DNA from: Ifrita kowaldi
Taxonomy: Eukaryota; Chordata; Aves; Passeriformes; Cinclosomatidae
Direction: 5' to 3'
NCBI GenBank assembly: GCA_013398055.1
Contig: VZRS01009479.1
Span: 62,001 to 126,000 of the forward strand
DNA: 64,000 nt
Below the pieces are notes generated by a model that did not search any database, was not told the origin of the DNA, and was given only the letters and a program-made list of their open reading frames with translations. This document shows positions 38,727 to 52,290 of the stretch, in pieces; position 1 is the stretch's first letter, and each line of letters begins with the position of its first letter. The translations under genes and the position numbers were made by a program.

Positions 38727-41700
38727 GTGTTTTTATTTTACCTAGTATCCCTTGGGGAATGGACAAATTGGGTGCAGACATGTAGCAGGCCATCTTGACA
38801 TTGATTTTTGAAGGTTCATTAGATAAATGCTGACATCATAGATTGATGTCTCTTTAAAACAGTGCCTGGCACAGAACCATTGGGAGAATCAGAAATATCG
38901 ACTTATCATGTTTGTGCAGGAGGCCCATGGAGATCTCCTGCATTAATGGGTCTATCAATTTAGGTATTCTTTAATTATTCTGATTGTACACCTTGCAGCT
39001 GGAAAGTGGCTTTATTAGGAGTTCTGGCTAGGTAGTCACACCTTTTAAAGAGGAGAAATAGCAGTGAATTATCTACTTTGTCATCACCTCTTGAATTGTT
39101 CAGGGAGTTTTTTAGTTTGTTTCTTTTTCTTTATTGTGTGCTAATTTGCCTGTGTAATGTGGTGGTAAAAATGAATAGAGATGTAGTGATGGGCCAATGC
39201 GGAGGCCAAAATGCTGTGTGGTAGTTTAGAGAAATAGATGCTGGTAAAATAAAGTTGATGGTTTTGTTCGTGTTTAACCCCTCACCCTGGCACCATCAAT
39301 AGATTGAAGACATCATTTGTATCTGCAAGTGTTTGTTTAATTAAGACCTCCTAAAAATCTTTGCTATTGATTCATTCCATTATCTTATTGATTAACTGCA
39401 CTGGATCATGTACTTGCTCTTTAGTGGAAGGCAACAGTTTCAGCCTGCTGTCATTTACCCACAGATGTGAACAGTAAGCAATGTTCAGCATCCATGTCTG
39501 CCAAAGTGTCTTGTGTTTTAATGAAGTACTGGCTGCAATTCCCTGTATTACATGTGAAAAGCCAGTTGTCTCCTGCTGGTGGTGTGACCAAGCATAAAGG
39601 TTTTCTTCCAGTTATTCATAAAGCAGCTGCTTACCAGGGAATGTTGGAAAGTTGTGCTTTGCATTTCTGTGTTAAAATCTAGAGGTTTGAGTCATAGCAG
39701 CAAATTAACACAGATGACCTGCATATCTCATTTTCACGGTTTGTAGTTTGGTTTTTTTCTGTACTGGAAAATGATGTAAACCAGCATTTTTATAATACGA
39801 TGTCATATTTGTGCCTTGCAGCTTCACCTTGCGGAGTTTTCTGCATAACCTACTATTAATATGTGTGTATATGTGATAAAAGCATCCCACTACTGCCTCT
39901 CTGAAGATTTTTCTCAGGAAGATGATTCAGTAGCAGTATTCTGGCTGCTCAAGAATTGCACTGTCTGGCTACATTTGTGCAGGCACATGTGCCCTTGTTT
40001 GTCAGCTCTTGGTCATTTTTTTTTTTCTTTTTTTTTTTTGCGAAGAGTCCTTTACTTATACCATTGTGATAGCAGTGTGGCATGTAGTACGTTATTTTAC
40101 AATTCCAGAAATGAGTTTCTGTGTTGGAAGTGAGAATCCGACAACTCTGACCTGCGGGGACCAGCTGCCACAAGGTCACACAAATGTAATGTCCTCGGCT
40201 GCTTGCCCACCCCAAGGTGGGCTGAGTGCTGCTCTCAGAATTGCTCATGCCACCTCTCAGATTTTTAGGGGATACCATTAGTGGCAAGAAAAAGGTGGTG
40301 ACTGACAGTAAAATTATTGGTAAGTCTAAAGAAAGGGAAAAACCCCCAGCCCAGCATTTTCTCTTTCTGTCCTGACGTTTGAGTGACAATCCAGATTGGA
40401 CCAGGGTAACAGCCATTATTTCAGTGGAAAATTTTAAGACATTATGCATGCCATATTGAAGTGTTCCATAGGAAATAGGGCATATATTCTTTATTTTCAC
40501 ATGCAGCTCACTCTTGCCATTTCCAATATACTATAGGTACTGTGGGTGGTCTCCTAGCAAATGCCAGCGGGTTCTTTGCTGCTCTTGTGAAGGAGGGGCT
40601 CAGAAACTCCCACCATGACAAAATCACTACTTTTTTGTCCCTTTTTTATATAAAATGAAAACTTCTCCACTTGAGCTGTTTTAAAATTCTAGCTCAGTTG
40701 AGACTTTTATGTTTAGTTAAATTTATATATCTGCTGGCATGCTTTGTTAATTTAAGCCAAACCCTCAAATTTACCTTGGCAGAGTCACTGATTTTGTTGG
40801 GTTCCCTGCACCCTATTAAATGAGCTAGCACCAAAACAATATCCAGCAGACAGATGACTCTGTTTTGATTACTTTTCAGGGTCTTTGATGGCAGCAGTTG
40901 GTCCTGACTCAACCTTTTTGATACCTTAGCATGGCAATTTTTAGTGCCTCAGGTTATTTGTAACTGCATAAATGCTAAAATTAAATCACAAATTACAAGT
41001 TCGGTAAGTTCTTGTTCTTTAAGCTGTCTCTGACAAAATGTCGTACAGCCTTTTTCTCTTCTTTTTTTTTCAGAATCCATTTATGTGCAAGTAATCGGTT
41101 CTTCTGTTTGCTATCATAAATAAATGTAATATTTATGATTTAGATATGTAATATGTATCATATATGAGAAGTTGCTATTCAGGTTATGGAATTGTGCAAG
41201 ACAGGATAGAAAGGACTACCTTGTTACAGGAATTGTCTTTGTTTCCTTTCTGGTCCAGAATCATTAATTTTTTCTGTTTATTTAACCCAAATGACTGCAT
41301 CACTTTGGGGTTGCTGTTGTGGGAGGTCCTGGCAGTCTCTTAGGTGGCCAGTAATATCCTAGAAGGCTTTGTCTCAGGGCAGATCTACAACTGAATTTTG
41401 TATTTGGTGGGGAATCAGTAGGAACACAAATATTTGCCTGACAGGCCCATAGGGGGCTGAAGGACTAAGGCAGCAGCCTGGGGACATGGGACAGAGTGGG
41501 ACTTGTTCCTTCCTTTGATAGGCCTTTCTGAACTGCAGGGACTTGGCATCTGTATGATATTCTTTCTGTGCCATGTTTGGCTTGGATTTTTTGCTTAGCT
41601 GGAGTCTGCTCCTTTTCTTAGGTTCTGAGCACTTACTGTGATTAGAGAACGCTCAGCCAGAATGGGCTCTGTCCAGTTCTTACCAATGATTGAAATGAAG

Positions 41701-44700
41701 GGGGAGAAGTTCCACATGTCCCTTCTTATTTCATCTATGGGTGGGCGGATCAGACCCAAACTGCAGTAAATTCACCTTAGTTACTTGTACCCTTGATGGC
41801 TTTAAGTGAGCTTCAGGAGGTTTTGGTGAAGCACAACTACACCGTGTCTGTTACCTTGTGGAGGGCCCAGTTTACTTTGCCGGATGAGAGACACACACTT
41901 TGTACTGGGCACCGTGAGATAAACTGTTAGGGGTGTCCTGGCTAGCTCAGGGGTGCCTAGGGAAATGGGATCACACCTTTGGATTGTGATTTAGACTTTA
42001 TTAGTTTATGTTCAAAGAAGTAAAGAACAGTAGAGTTTCACGTGTTTTTCTGGAAAACAGAATGGTTTTGTTTCTCACTGTTCTAAAATCCAATTACTTT
42101 GTAATCTTAAGTAATTCATTTATATCTCTGCAGGAAAATGTAAATAGTAGTAATGAATACTCATATAAAGGGCAGTTATAAGTCCTGTGAAAAATGTCAG
42201 CGTTTGAGACAGTTCCTATATGGACAAAAAGTCAAATTCTTAAAAATGTACTGTAATCTTCAATTCAGAAGACACTTTAGCACGGGTTAGTGAAAGTATT
42301 TTGTGTTCCAAAAATATGTACGACTTTTGAGAGATCTTTTGGACATATTTAGCTAAATGTAAGTTAATTGTTTCAAATATGTTAAAATGAGATTTTTTTA
42401 CAATTGGAAATGTCTTTGCGAAATATCTTTGAAATATTTAATGAATTGAAACCAACCCCTTCCATCAACTTTTATGCTTTAAAGAAATTAGGATTTTCTG
42501 GGGAAAACATATTTCATTGAAAAGATCCCAGTTAAATCTATTGAAGATTTATTATTTATCATGGACCAAACCTTGCTTTCTGTACCTCCATAAATAGTTA
42601 ATGAAAGTGCTTCCAAGCATAAAGCATGAACTATTTGGACCAATGTTATAAAGTGCTTTGAGCTGGGAGAAATAGAAGCTGGAACATGGAAGTTACATTA
42701 TAAGCAGAGTTATTTTTGTTCTGTAGAAAAACTTTTAATTGTCAAAGACTTAAAAAGAAAGTACTTTTTCCCCCCTTTTGAATCCTACAAGAGTTAACTT
42801 CAGCACACATCTAATATTATATTGCAGTTGTCAAAAACACAAGGCTACTGTTTTGATTACTGAAACATAGGTGGAGATCAACTGAACAATTATAACTTCC
42901 AAGTAACATTTCAGGAATTGCCAAACTGAGCATGAGCTTCCAGTGGGAAGGACTTATTTTTAAAGTTGAAATTTTGGTGTATAATGTCTTTACCAGTTTG
43001 TGGCTTTGCTGACTGGTGTATACAAAGATATTTCAAAAAACACATCATCTTGGCCTTTTCTGGAGAGTGAACTTACTACAGTCATGTAATAGAAATCTGA
43101 ACTCATGTATCTTTATGTAACATTGATTAAGATAGGGTATTTTAGGAGAAATAACACTTATAATTGCTGGAACTGGCACACGTGACTGGGGTACTTCGAA
43201 ATATGAATAGAAGGAAAAGAACAGTTTGAAATAAGGTCTACGTTAAAACACAAAGGTAATCCAGCATTTTGGGGAAAGAAAATGTATAGGATTAATCTTG
43301 CTGGATTTTTCCCCAAAATTACTGTTTAGCATTTAAGATAAATTAATTTTGAACATGCTTCCTATATAATACTGAACACTCTATCAAAGTGAATGGGTGT
43401 CTTGTCTGAATGAGAACAGCAGAATAAGACTGTATATAGTAATATGAGGCATTACATCCTAGTCTGAGCCCTTCATTGCTGTCAGTATATTAGCAATTTC
43501 CATGTTAATTTTCACATGGAGTACTACAGAATAGAACTATCCTAAAATACATGCTTCATACTCAGGCACTCTTTGATTTCCTATAGAACCTGTACAGTTC
43601 AAATGCAAACTGTGGCTATACTTGGATCTAGCATGTTTGCCAAAACATGACATAGAAAACTTCTCTGCAGATAAGACAGTCAGAATTTTCACTGCTCTGG
43701 GTAGGTTCTTGTTACTTGCTTGTATTTGCTTATACTATTGGTGAACTTGCCCTTCCAGCAGAGAGTTTGGTAGGTCATTCCACACCAATGAGGGAAAAAC
43801 TGCACAACAGCACAATCTAGAAGTAAATAAACAAAAGTCGCAGTGGAATTTCTGCTCCGCAAAACACCATGTTGTGAAGATTTCTTTCTAACTTCCCTTC
43901 TTTCCCCCGCATATGAGCCCAGATATATGTCCATTAGGATTTCTTGGAGGCTGTAGCAGGATGAAACAATCCTTGCTGTGATTGCTGGTGCACTCATGTG
44001 GTTCTGTCCCCTTTCTCCTGCAGACAGAAGTGTAGATTTTTCAGAATCTTTGGCCAGGGCTACCGTAGCAACCTTCTGTAAATGGGAGATACTTTGGAAG
44101 AAGGATCCAAAGATGTATAACTGCTTGTTGATTTTCATGCACCCCAAAAGACTGGACTGTTTCTATTTTTCCGCCAGGCAATTACTCCATCTCTCCGTAG
44201 GCAGGCAAATACCTTCTCACCTGGAAATGAAACAATGAGCAAACTTGTATGAATTGCTTTTATTTCCTGACCACTTACTGCTGAAACACTGAAGTTTAGT
44301 TTTAATCTTGTCTATGCTTCTACAGAGTCCCTAGGGAAAAGGAGCTGTTTTATGTACAGCTTAGCCTGAAGCACTTGCGTCACTGTACAGTTTTGTACTG
44401 CTTGTTTAATAGACCACAAAAGTCAACATCTCTTTGAAAGAACAATTTGTGCTTAAAGTAGTTGCAAATTCCAAGAGATCCTGTTGAGGCAGAATGTTGT
44501 GAGAAACCCAAAGTTGGAACAAAACCTCTTCTTCCCTAATTATAATGTTAATACTTGGGAAAACTTAAGCCACTCTGTGTTGGTTTATGTCAATAAAGGT
44601 TTGGGATTTTTCTTTCTTTCTTGCCTATCCTGCTTTGGGAAGCTGGAAGTAAGTCAACATTTTTACCTTCAACGTAAGAATGTTTCAGTTGCGTATTATT

Positions 44701-44789
44701 ACGGAAACAGATTACATCTTTGAAAAGAGACAATCTGCATTTAAAATATCTTTAATGAAAAGAGGTCAAAAACTTTAGTTCATGTATTT
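38727..44789. other. Non-coding sequence, no gene seen
   Basis: No supported gene. The 183-codon minus frame (39949-40500) encodes a lysine run from the T tract at 40016-40039 and has no domain. The 152-codon minus frame (43689-44147) is also featureless. A GC-richer patch spans 41300-41960. At 42645-42715 the phrase TAAAGTGCTTTGAG resembles the reverse strand of the amniote SINE middle and may be a remnant. Confidence 0.65.
40016..40039. repeat. Poly-T tract
   Basis: Two long T runs separated by a single C. This could be the reverse of a decayed poly-A tail, but no retroposed sequence is recognisable to its left on the opposite strand. Confidence 0.85.
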
Positions 44790-45090
44790 ATAGAATAAAT
44801 GAGATTGAAAGGGGTTTCAGGAGCTGTACAGACCAATCTCTTGCTCAAAGCATTATTATCAATGAGGTCAGGTCAGGTTGCTCAGGGCATTAACCAGTCA
44901 GAGCTTGAAAACCTTCAAAGATGGAGATGGTGCAACTTCTTTGGGCAACCTGTTCTACTATTTGGCTGTCTTCATGGGAAGAAAGGTTTTTCTTATATCT
45001 GGTTAGAACTTTTCTGTTTCAATTTCAATCTGTTGCCCCTTGTCTTCCTCTGAAGAGCCTGGCTCCAGCATTGCCTTGCATGAATCTCTG
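44790..45090 (-). mobile_element. CR1 LINE 3'-end fragment (avian type)
   Basis: On the plus strand the order of phrases is TAGAAT, AGATTGAAAGGGG, CAGGTTGCTCAGGGC, CAGAGCTTGAAAACCT, TGGAGATGGTGCAACTTCT, TGGGCAACCTGTTC, TTGCCCCTTGTC and GAAGAGCCTGGCTCC. This is the reverse complement of the CR1 3' end, whose sense strand finishes in ATTCTATG repeats, so the element lies on the minus strand. It is 5'-truncated, as is normal for CR1, and has lost its perfect terminal repeats. No reverse-transcriptase coding remains. An open frame across it is a by-product. Confidence 0.93.
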
Positions 45091-48000
45091 TGGTACTTTG
45101 TTGGTTTTTGTCACGCAGGTGGAATGCAAACCATTAACCTTTTTGCTCTGAGCCCCTAGTTGTCAGAATAATTTTTGTTTTGCCTTTCTATGTGTCCATT
45201 CAATCTGGGATGACTTTTTTTCCTGCAGTGGTTTGTTTTAGGTGTCTGTTAGATAAATCCTGCCTTTGGTCACAAGCACAAATCATTTGGTTGTTTAGTA
45301 TCTTAGTAAAGTGCAACTAAGTCACTACTTTTCATAGGATGGGGCATGTAGTGTATGCACTTACAAAAGTGCACAGTATACATTTGCGCAGGAAATTAAG
45401 CACTGAAGCTAATATAAGATTGATGAGAAAAAGCTCACTGTCAGCATGTCATAGTATTACAAGCTATATCAGATTTGTGTGCCCAGCATTAGGTTTAAAG
45501 AAAGCACATTAAAAGCAATGTCTGCTTGCCTGGTTTCTTCTTCAGCTATCAACTACAAAGCCACACATGAGCAATTTTGAGAGCTGAATATAACCCCTCT
45601 GACAATATCAAACTCTTGAGTACTTCTGACAGCCACTGTTGAAGCCAGCTGATTTGTGGAATAACGCATTGTCCATTCCTTCAGAAAAGTGAAATTACTG
45701 TCCTCGCCTGGCCATATTGAAATGATTTAATTTGATTTCAGGAAAATCCATTTCTAATCACCTGCAGCTTTTTAGCAGTTTCTGTTGTGGTGGGTAGTTT
45801 TACAGATTTCATACAACAACTAGAGCTTCTATCGTCCTGTAGAGAAGTCCTGAATAGTTCTATGTGTACACTCACATCTATATTACATATGTTTCATTCC
45901 ACAAATTGCTAAACATTCCAGGCCTACTTTTGCAGGCTATGTGTAAGAGAATCAGTAGTTCTGTTGAGACCCATGTCTGGCAGTGAGTGCATGGTGAATG
46001 ACTCAGAACCAGAGTATACAGAACCTTGGGGGATTGTTAACAGTTTATTGAGGTTGACAAGATCCTAAAGATCTGGATTTTATATTAATCTTGAATTTTC
46101 AAGCAAAAAATATTTCTACAATTGTGCTTTCACTCTTTTTGAAGGGAAAAAGAATATCAGCTTTTAAATGGTGGCATGACCAATTGTCTTAATGTATCAG
46201 TACAAGTGGTCTGGCAGCTTGTGTGTTCAGCTGTTTACTGTGGAAAATCTACATGTTACCATCCTCCTAGAAGATAGTAATCTGAACTGCAGTTAATCTG
46301 CTAGATTTTTGTTGTAATCAGTGTTATTATCACGTCTTGAAGTTATACTTGTATGGTTAATCTGATTGGCATTAACTTACCATATACTTGATGATTTTTT
46401 TAACTGTCTTGTTTCTGTTGGTTTTGCATTGTTTCCTTTCCATTTTAGCATCACCATCATGCAGGTTAATTTGAACATCCTACTTTGGAATACTATCATG
46501 TATCAGTTTAACATCTTCATTAAATTTATACTATGTTTGATTTTCTCATCCTCAAGCAGAATGTGTATTTTGATTAATTTAATGCTCTGATGTTTTCTTT
46601 TTATTACTAAATAGCGGATTCTGTCTCGTGCAAGACAAGGAGGTTTGCATGTGACATTTCTCCCACCATTCCCTCCCTTTAGCAGGGATGCCTGATTGGG
46701 TTGTAGCTGAAAAAAGAAGTGTATGTAGAGTACCCACTGCATGTTAGTCCTTGTTACAGCCCAGCCCAGACAAGCTTACAGTTTGTAAAGGTAATCATGC
46801 TATGTAGTTTATGTACCTAGAAACATTAATCACTAACAACTTAAGGAGAAGAAAGTACAGCACAATCCAAGGTACAACGGGTGTTTGCCTCTCACTTTTA
46901 TCTTCTGAGAAATTTTAATTTCAATAACCAAGGTAAAACAGGCTGAACATAGGCAAAGCTAATTAAATAGAGAACAAAAAAATTTGTTTTTCGTCTGTTT
47001 GAGGCATCAACAGAAATGGCAAAGGAAATTCAGCAATCCTGTGGAATAAAATATTAAGGCACATTTTTTAGCTGGACCAGAGAGTGACTGACGTACTAAT
47101 GATGTAATAATGAACTGAGGAAGATTTGTAAAGAAGCAACTGTATGAACATGGAACCAAGCACATTTGAGGCCTGAAGAAGTAGCAAAAAAAGGTCAGAA
47201 AGACCAGCAAAGTCTCTTTTGGATGCTCATTTTTTTGGACCTTGATCTTATGCCGGATAAAGAGAACAGGGAGCAATAGTAACTGAGTTGAAGATACTTG
47301 ATATGAATTACAACAATAGACAAAATGTACCGCTGATGTAAAATGGAGCAAATTATGAGTGTAGCAGAGAATCTTCAGCAGATTTTTTATTACTATTATT
47401 ATTATTTCTGGGTTTTTCCTGTAACAACATGCAAAATTTTTATCATATAGTAACATTTTTTTTTCATCAACAATTAATTGAATCCATTATCTACCTCATT
47501 ATAGAATACATGGAAGGGAGAAATTTATGAAGGACATTATAAAAGCTATGACTTATTTGGTCATTCGCAGTTGCTGGCATCAAATTTGAAAGCAGCTTGC
47601 TCAAATTTCTAGGCTTCTGTACCCTAGCCCCTTGAAAGGTGCCTGTTATTTCCTATCCATTTGTTATAGTATCCTGTTCTTGGCAGGATGCCTACTATTT
47701 AAGGTTACTTTCATTAATCAGCCATAAGTTCATTTCTTTGCAGGCAGAATCTCTGATCTCATTATGTTGTCTTTAAAGCTGAAGACCTCAGGTTGTTTTA
47801 TTTTTACTTTGATATCACTGTAAAAAAATAGTCTTAAGTTAAAGAACTGTGTCTCTGGGGAATCATTTGGTAGTCTTTGAAAAAGTGACAAATTGCACAA
47901 TCATGAAGCAATACTCACATCCTTAGTTAAACGTCACAAAATTCAGTGACTGATGCAGAATGTGGATCATATCCTTAAAATAACCTGCACTCTATGGATT

Positions 48001-49924
48001 GCCTTGCAAAGGTACATAGAAGAATTATTCTCACAGGCTGCCTGGTATCAAGGCTAGACACGTAATTAAGTCAGTGATAACATGGGAAAATCATTTTTTC
48101 TGCCCAGTGACACACAATTCTTTTTCTAGGGGTTATGTGCATATTTTAGCTTATAGCTGTGACTCTGTTGTACTTCTTTCTGATTTTTTTTTAATAGCAG
48201 TCAACATGTTTAAAAGTTTATAGGCTGATCAGCAACTCCTGTGTAGTACATTTTTGCTTTGAGATGTTTCTTTTCTAACAGACTGATCACTTTTCTTTTC
48301 TTTTCTTTTTTTAAAGATAGATGGCCATTACCAGTACATGGGAACAGCAGTCTGACTTGATATGTTGCATATACTATGAGTTTAATGTTTTTTTCCATTG
48401 CACTTCATTTCCCTAATGCTACCTGAGGTACTTCGAGACACATGCATCCCTGTCTTCTGTCTTTGAGAGTTAACTTCAACTGGAGCAATAAAATCTGGGT
48501 GCTTTTTAGAGCATTAAATCTGGCGAGTGGATATTTGTCATGATGTCTTTCAGGACCACCAGGTGTATGTCAGGGAGTGGGAAAGTTGCTCCACAGGTAA
48601 CTCAAATCTCTCTGAGCAAGCCTAGTACATGAAGAAGCCATTTGTATCCCACTGAGTCCCATAATGTTGAGAACGTTGCTGAGATTTACACGAGTCCAAT
48701 CTCTGCAGCTGATAAGAAGGGTGGCTGCAGCAAAGCACCATCCGTGTGACCTGAATCCCTGTTTCTCATGCTTCAGAGTGGCACTTGTGGGGTTTTTGGG
48801 TTTTTATTTGTTTTGATTTTAGCTGGGTCAAAGCTACTGTGAAGGGTGCATTTTATTAAACCAGGCAGCTGGAAAGTGGTTACGTGGGAGAGCTCAGGAA
48901 AGGGAGCCACGCTGCCTCTTGGGGATGAAGTGGGAATGCTGGGTCAAAGGGAATGTATTGGTAAAGGGCCTGAATGCCTGTTTCCATAGCTTACTTAGGG
49001 TTGCCCCAATGCTTTTAGACAGAATTGTTGTCAATGGTATTGATCAGATGTTCTGATAATCCAGCAAGCTTCCTGATGTGTTAAATTCCCTTCTTTCACG
49101 TGGTGTTAAGTGTGGAAGAAGTATATGTAACTCTCAGTGGACACCACCAAAGGATGACTGCTTGCCATCAATTGTGCTGCACATGCCAATTCCAATCAGT
49201 CATTTACCAGCCACTTTTAACACTTTCTACAATTCGGCATACCCCTTCAAATATACTGTGTACTTCTAGAGTTTTAATCGATCTTTTTATTAGAAGAATT
49301 ACACAAAAAGTTTTATTTTCATCAGACACTGAAAATACTGAATTAGATTTCTACTACCCATGGATCCTTAGAAGTGTGTATCCAAACTAAAAAGTGGACA
49401 CAGAAATTATCAACTCCAGAAGAGCAAAATTTTCTATTTAAAGCAATTTAAATTCAACAAACAGGACCAAATGTAACATTTGAATGTAAGCTAAAATTTG
49501 CAATGCATCTTGGAAGGAAACTTTACTTTGCTTAAGCTTCTGATTTCTTTTGCATAGTTGCTTGGTAGTTGTTTTATGAACAAATTCTTTCTATAGAAAA
49601 TACCAAGTTTTCAATCTACTTTAGCTTGTGCTTTGAAGCAGTTAGAATGTGAGAGGAAGGGTGAGATTTTCAAGACCTCTTCCTTCTTATTTGTGTGCAT
49701 GCATGTACAGTAACAGCTTCCAGGTTTCCCATTCTCCATCACCACGAGCTCAGAAGAGCTGTTAATGCAGACAAGATCAGATGTCGTCACTAGTTTTGTC
49801 TAAAGGGTCTTGTGCGATGTCCCACCCAATCACCACCTCCTCCCTTGCTCCGCAGTGGAGAAGGGCAGGAGTGCAGCCCATGAGCCTTGTGCAGCCCACA
49901 GGAAGGCATCCAAAATTCCCCTTT
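45091..49924. other. Non-coding AT-rich sequence with short simple repeats
   Basis: No gene was seen. The 149-codon minus frame (47007-47456) has no domain. Simple repeats: an ATT run at 47388-47407 and a TTTTC run at 48291-48312. A slightly GC-richer stretch lies at 48770-48910. Confidence 0.65.
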
Positions 49925-50410
49925 AGTCAAAATGAGCCTTAGTACAGCAAGAAATGGGTTAATGATTGTATCACCACTTCAGCAAATGCGCAATAAAGAG
50001 GTAGATTAGGAGAGATGAAAAATTTATTGCCACAGTGGCACAGTATTATGAAAAACAAAATGATTTCATTGAGCGGGAGTTTTGTTACCATAATCCTAAC
50101 AATAAACTCCGTTACAATAATAATAGGAGAAAAACTAATTGCAGCAAGGACAGGACAAATCTTTTTTAATCCTCCTTGTCATCTCAGCTAAATCCAAACC
50201 TATTTGTATTAACCTTTGCTGACAGAGTCACATGATGGACATAATTTCTAGTAATTTACCAGCAGTAGATCTAACCTTTCTTCATCAAATATTCATAAAG
50301 GCATGATTCTCAATGATTTTCTGTCTCTTTTCATATTTACAGCTTGTTGTCTTCTTCCTTTTTACTATAATTTGAACACAATTGAAGTCAGATGGAATTA
50401 AAGTGGAATT
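49925..50410. promoter_or_regulatory. Strong candidate conserved enhancer
   Basis: Unique, balanced sequence with TTAATGATTG, ACTAATTG, AGTAATTTACC and a 13-base palindrome TGCCACAGTGGCA near 50029. It contains retained CpG words in an AT-rich setting and no long open frame. The texture is like the block at 24 kb. The call is by appearance only. Confidence 0.4.
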
Positions 50411-52194
50411 GCTTTGGTGGCTACAGTACCTGAAAGCAAAGAGTAACTAATTGAAATTTCTTATAAGTCGAGATCATGCTGTACTCTGATGGGACTGCAT
50501 TAAACAGTCCACATGTCCTTGCCTTTTGAGGGGTTAAAAACTCAACCCAGGTTAAATGGCATCAGTTCTTGTCATTTGCATAACTGTTTATAGTGTGTAT
50601 GTCATGCCTCTGCATAAACACACGTGGAGTTGAAAGTATGAACTTTTACTGTATCCTTGGACAAGGTATTTGAGTAATGAAAAGAAATGCTGTGGGCTCA
50701 ATTCTTTCTTTAGGTGTAAATGAGACTAACCATTGAACTATTCAATCATGCTTGTGTAGAACTTATATAAAAGGTTGAAGATAAAGCAGTTTGATTGAGG
50801 CAGTGTAGAACTAGTATGAAACCTGGACTATGCATCTCTTTCCTTCCAGGAAGTTTAAATCTGAAATATAATTATGTATTGCCTGTAGGATGATCACACT
50901 TCCCAGTGGATTTTGATTCTAATGAAGAAATTAATACTTCCAATGCAAATATAAAGTATAATGAAAAATATTAAACAGAGAATCATATACATAAAGCATT
51001 ATGTGATAAATTCTCAGAAATACTTTAGACTGGTATATTTGAATTTAAGATGATTGGACAATTGCTGTAAACATCCTTTGCACCATGCTGTGAACCAAAA
51101 CTGCCTGTGAGTAGCTCTGATAGACAATGTGGTATCACTGTGCTCATTCTCACCAGAAGAGATTGTAGATAAGTGGAAACAATATAAATGATTTAAAATA
51201 AGCTAAAGAAGTGCTTTTTCAGTAAGCATAGTGTGCAGAGGATTTTCAATTTTTTTTTTCCTAGTTCTTTTTTTCTTCTTGACTAGTTCAAGTGCTGATT
51301 TCCCATGCATTGAGAGCATGTCATTGTGACAGCAGAAGGGGGCTTGCTGTTTGGATAGAGCAGTGGTGAGAGCATAGAATGTAGTTAAATATGCCCTAAA
51401 AGGAGATGAGCTTACAGGTAAATACTATCTACTGAAGCAGTTGATATGCTTTTACTACAACATTTGGTATATTTAAAGTTAGGTGTAGAGGTTTTAAAGA
51501 ATTCCTTAACTGAAACTAAATGAAATGCTTTGGAAAAAAATGCAAGAAAGCTGTCTTGGAAATAGAAAAAGTTATTTTAAAAGGCATAGAGAAATATATA
51601 AAGCTGTTGCTTCACTTCAACTTCACAGAGAATTAGAGTAAATAGTATGTATTATTTCAGTTATTCTAACCTTTGGCAAAGAAAAGACCTTTCTATATCC
51701 ATAGTAATTATGAAATAAGAGGAATTATTCCATAAATGACATATATGCATATTTGAATGCGCAAAATTACTAATTCGCAGAAATAAAACTTTTTAATTGC
51801 CAAAATTAAATGCTGTCCTAATTTTCCACTGTTTTAGAATAAAATTGAAATAAGTGTCCTTGTTTGTATATAATTAGAACTTTAAATTAGTTGTATAGGG
51901 CTTTAAATAAAAGAATTTTATAGGAATGTGCCAAACTGCATCCTTTCAGGTGACAGCTTTAACTATTACAAATAAAATGTTTATAAACTCCATAAGCAAC
52001 ATTAATGGCATTTTCAGGTCTGTCTCATATAGGTTCAGATTGCCTGAACTCCCAGCTGGTTTATCTTTAGAGGTACATCCAGTGAACATTTTAAAGTGAA
52101 GACTGCTTTAAAGAACAGAAAGCCAAACAATTAAACATAACTAACATCCTCTCATCAGTTATTGAAATGAAACTATGATCTATTCTTTACAGCT
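50411..52194. other. Non-coding AT-rich sequence
   Basis: No open frame of note. A G-rich phrase near 51330 (CAGCAGAAGGGGGC) vaguely resembles a CTCF core but is a poor match. No repeat family was recognised. Confidence 0.65.
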
Positions 52195-52290
52195 CAGAAG
52201 ACTGCAGCACCATAAAGTTAGATGAGATGCCCCAGATCATATTCAAATTCGAGGACAGAGTCAGAAGTTACACAGAAAGTCCGTAAAAGG
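52195..52290 (+). mobile_element. Probable MIR-type SINE remnant
   Basis: Collinear similarity to the MIR 3' half: a GTTAGATGAGATGCCCCAGA phrase corresponding to the GGTTAAGTGACTTGCCCAGG core, then TCATATTCAAATTC, then GACAGAGTCAGAAGT. It is heavily diverged, and the core GAAACTGAGGCACAGAG is not clear. Weaker than the copy at 26465. Confidence 0.45.

Noticed and set aside
38727..38760. Retroviral primer-binding site after the LTR-like end
   Set aside because: The bases after 38726 do not begin with TGG or resemble a tRNA 3' end, so no internal proviral region follows on this side.
38061..38798. 245-codon open frame, the longest in the window
   Set aside because: It begins in the last tandem-repeat unit, runs through a pyrimidine tract and past the polyadenylation signal, and shows no domain or retroviral motif. 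Most likely a chance frame in GC-rich repeat DNA.
39949..40500. 183-codon minus-strand open frame
   Set aside because: Ends in a lysine run made by a poly-T tract, has no domain and lies in ordinary sequence with no exon-like signals.
43689..44147. 152-codon minus-strand open frame
   Set aside because: No recognisable domain, a plus-strand frame overlaps it, and the composition is like neighbouring non-coding DNA.
47007..47456. 149-codon minus-strand open frame
   Set aside because: Hydrophobic and cysteine-rich only because of local T-richness; no family resemblance.
51325..51350. CTCF-like site
   Set aside because: Only a G-rich core resembles the motif; flanking positions do not fit.
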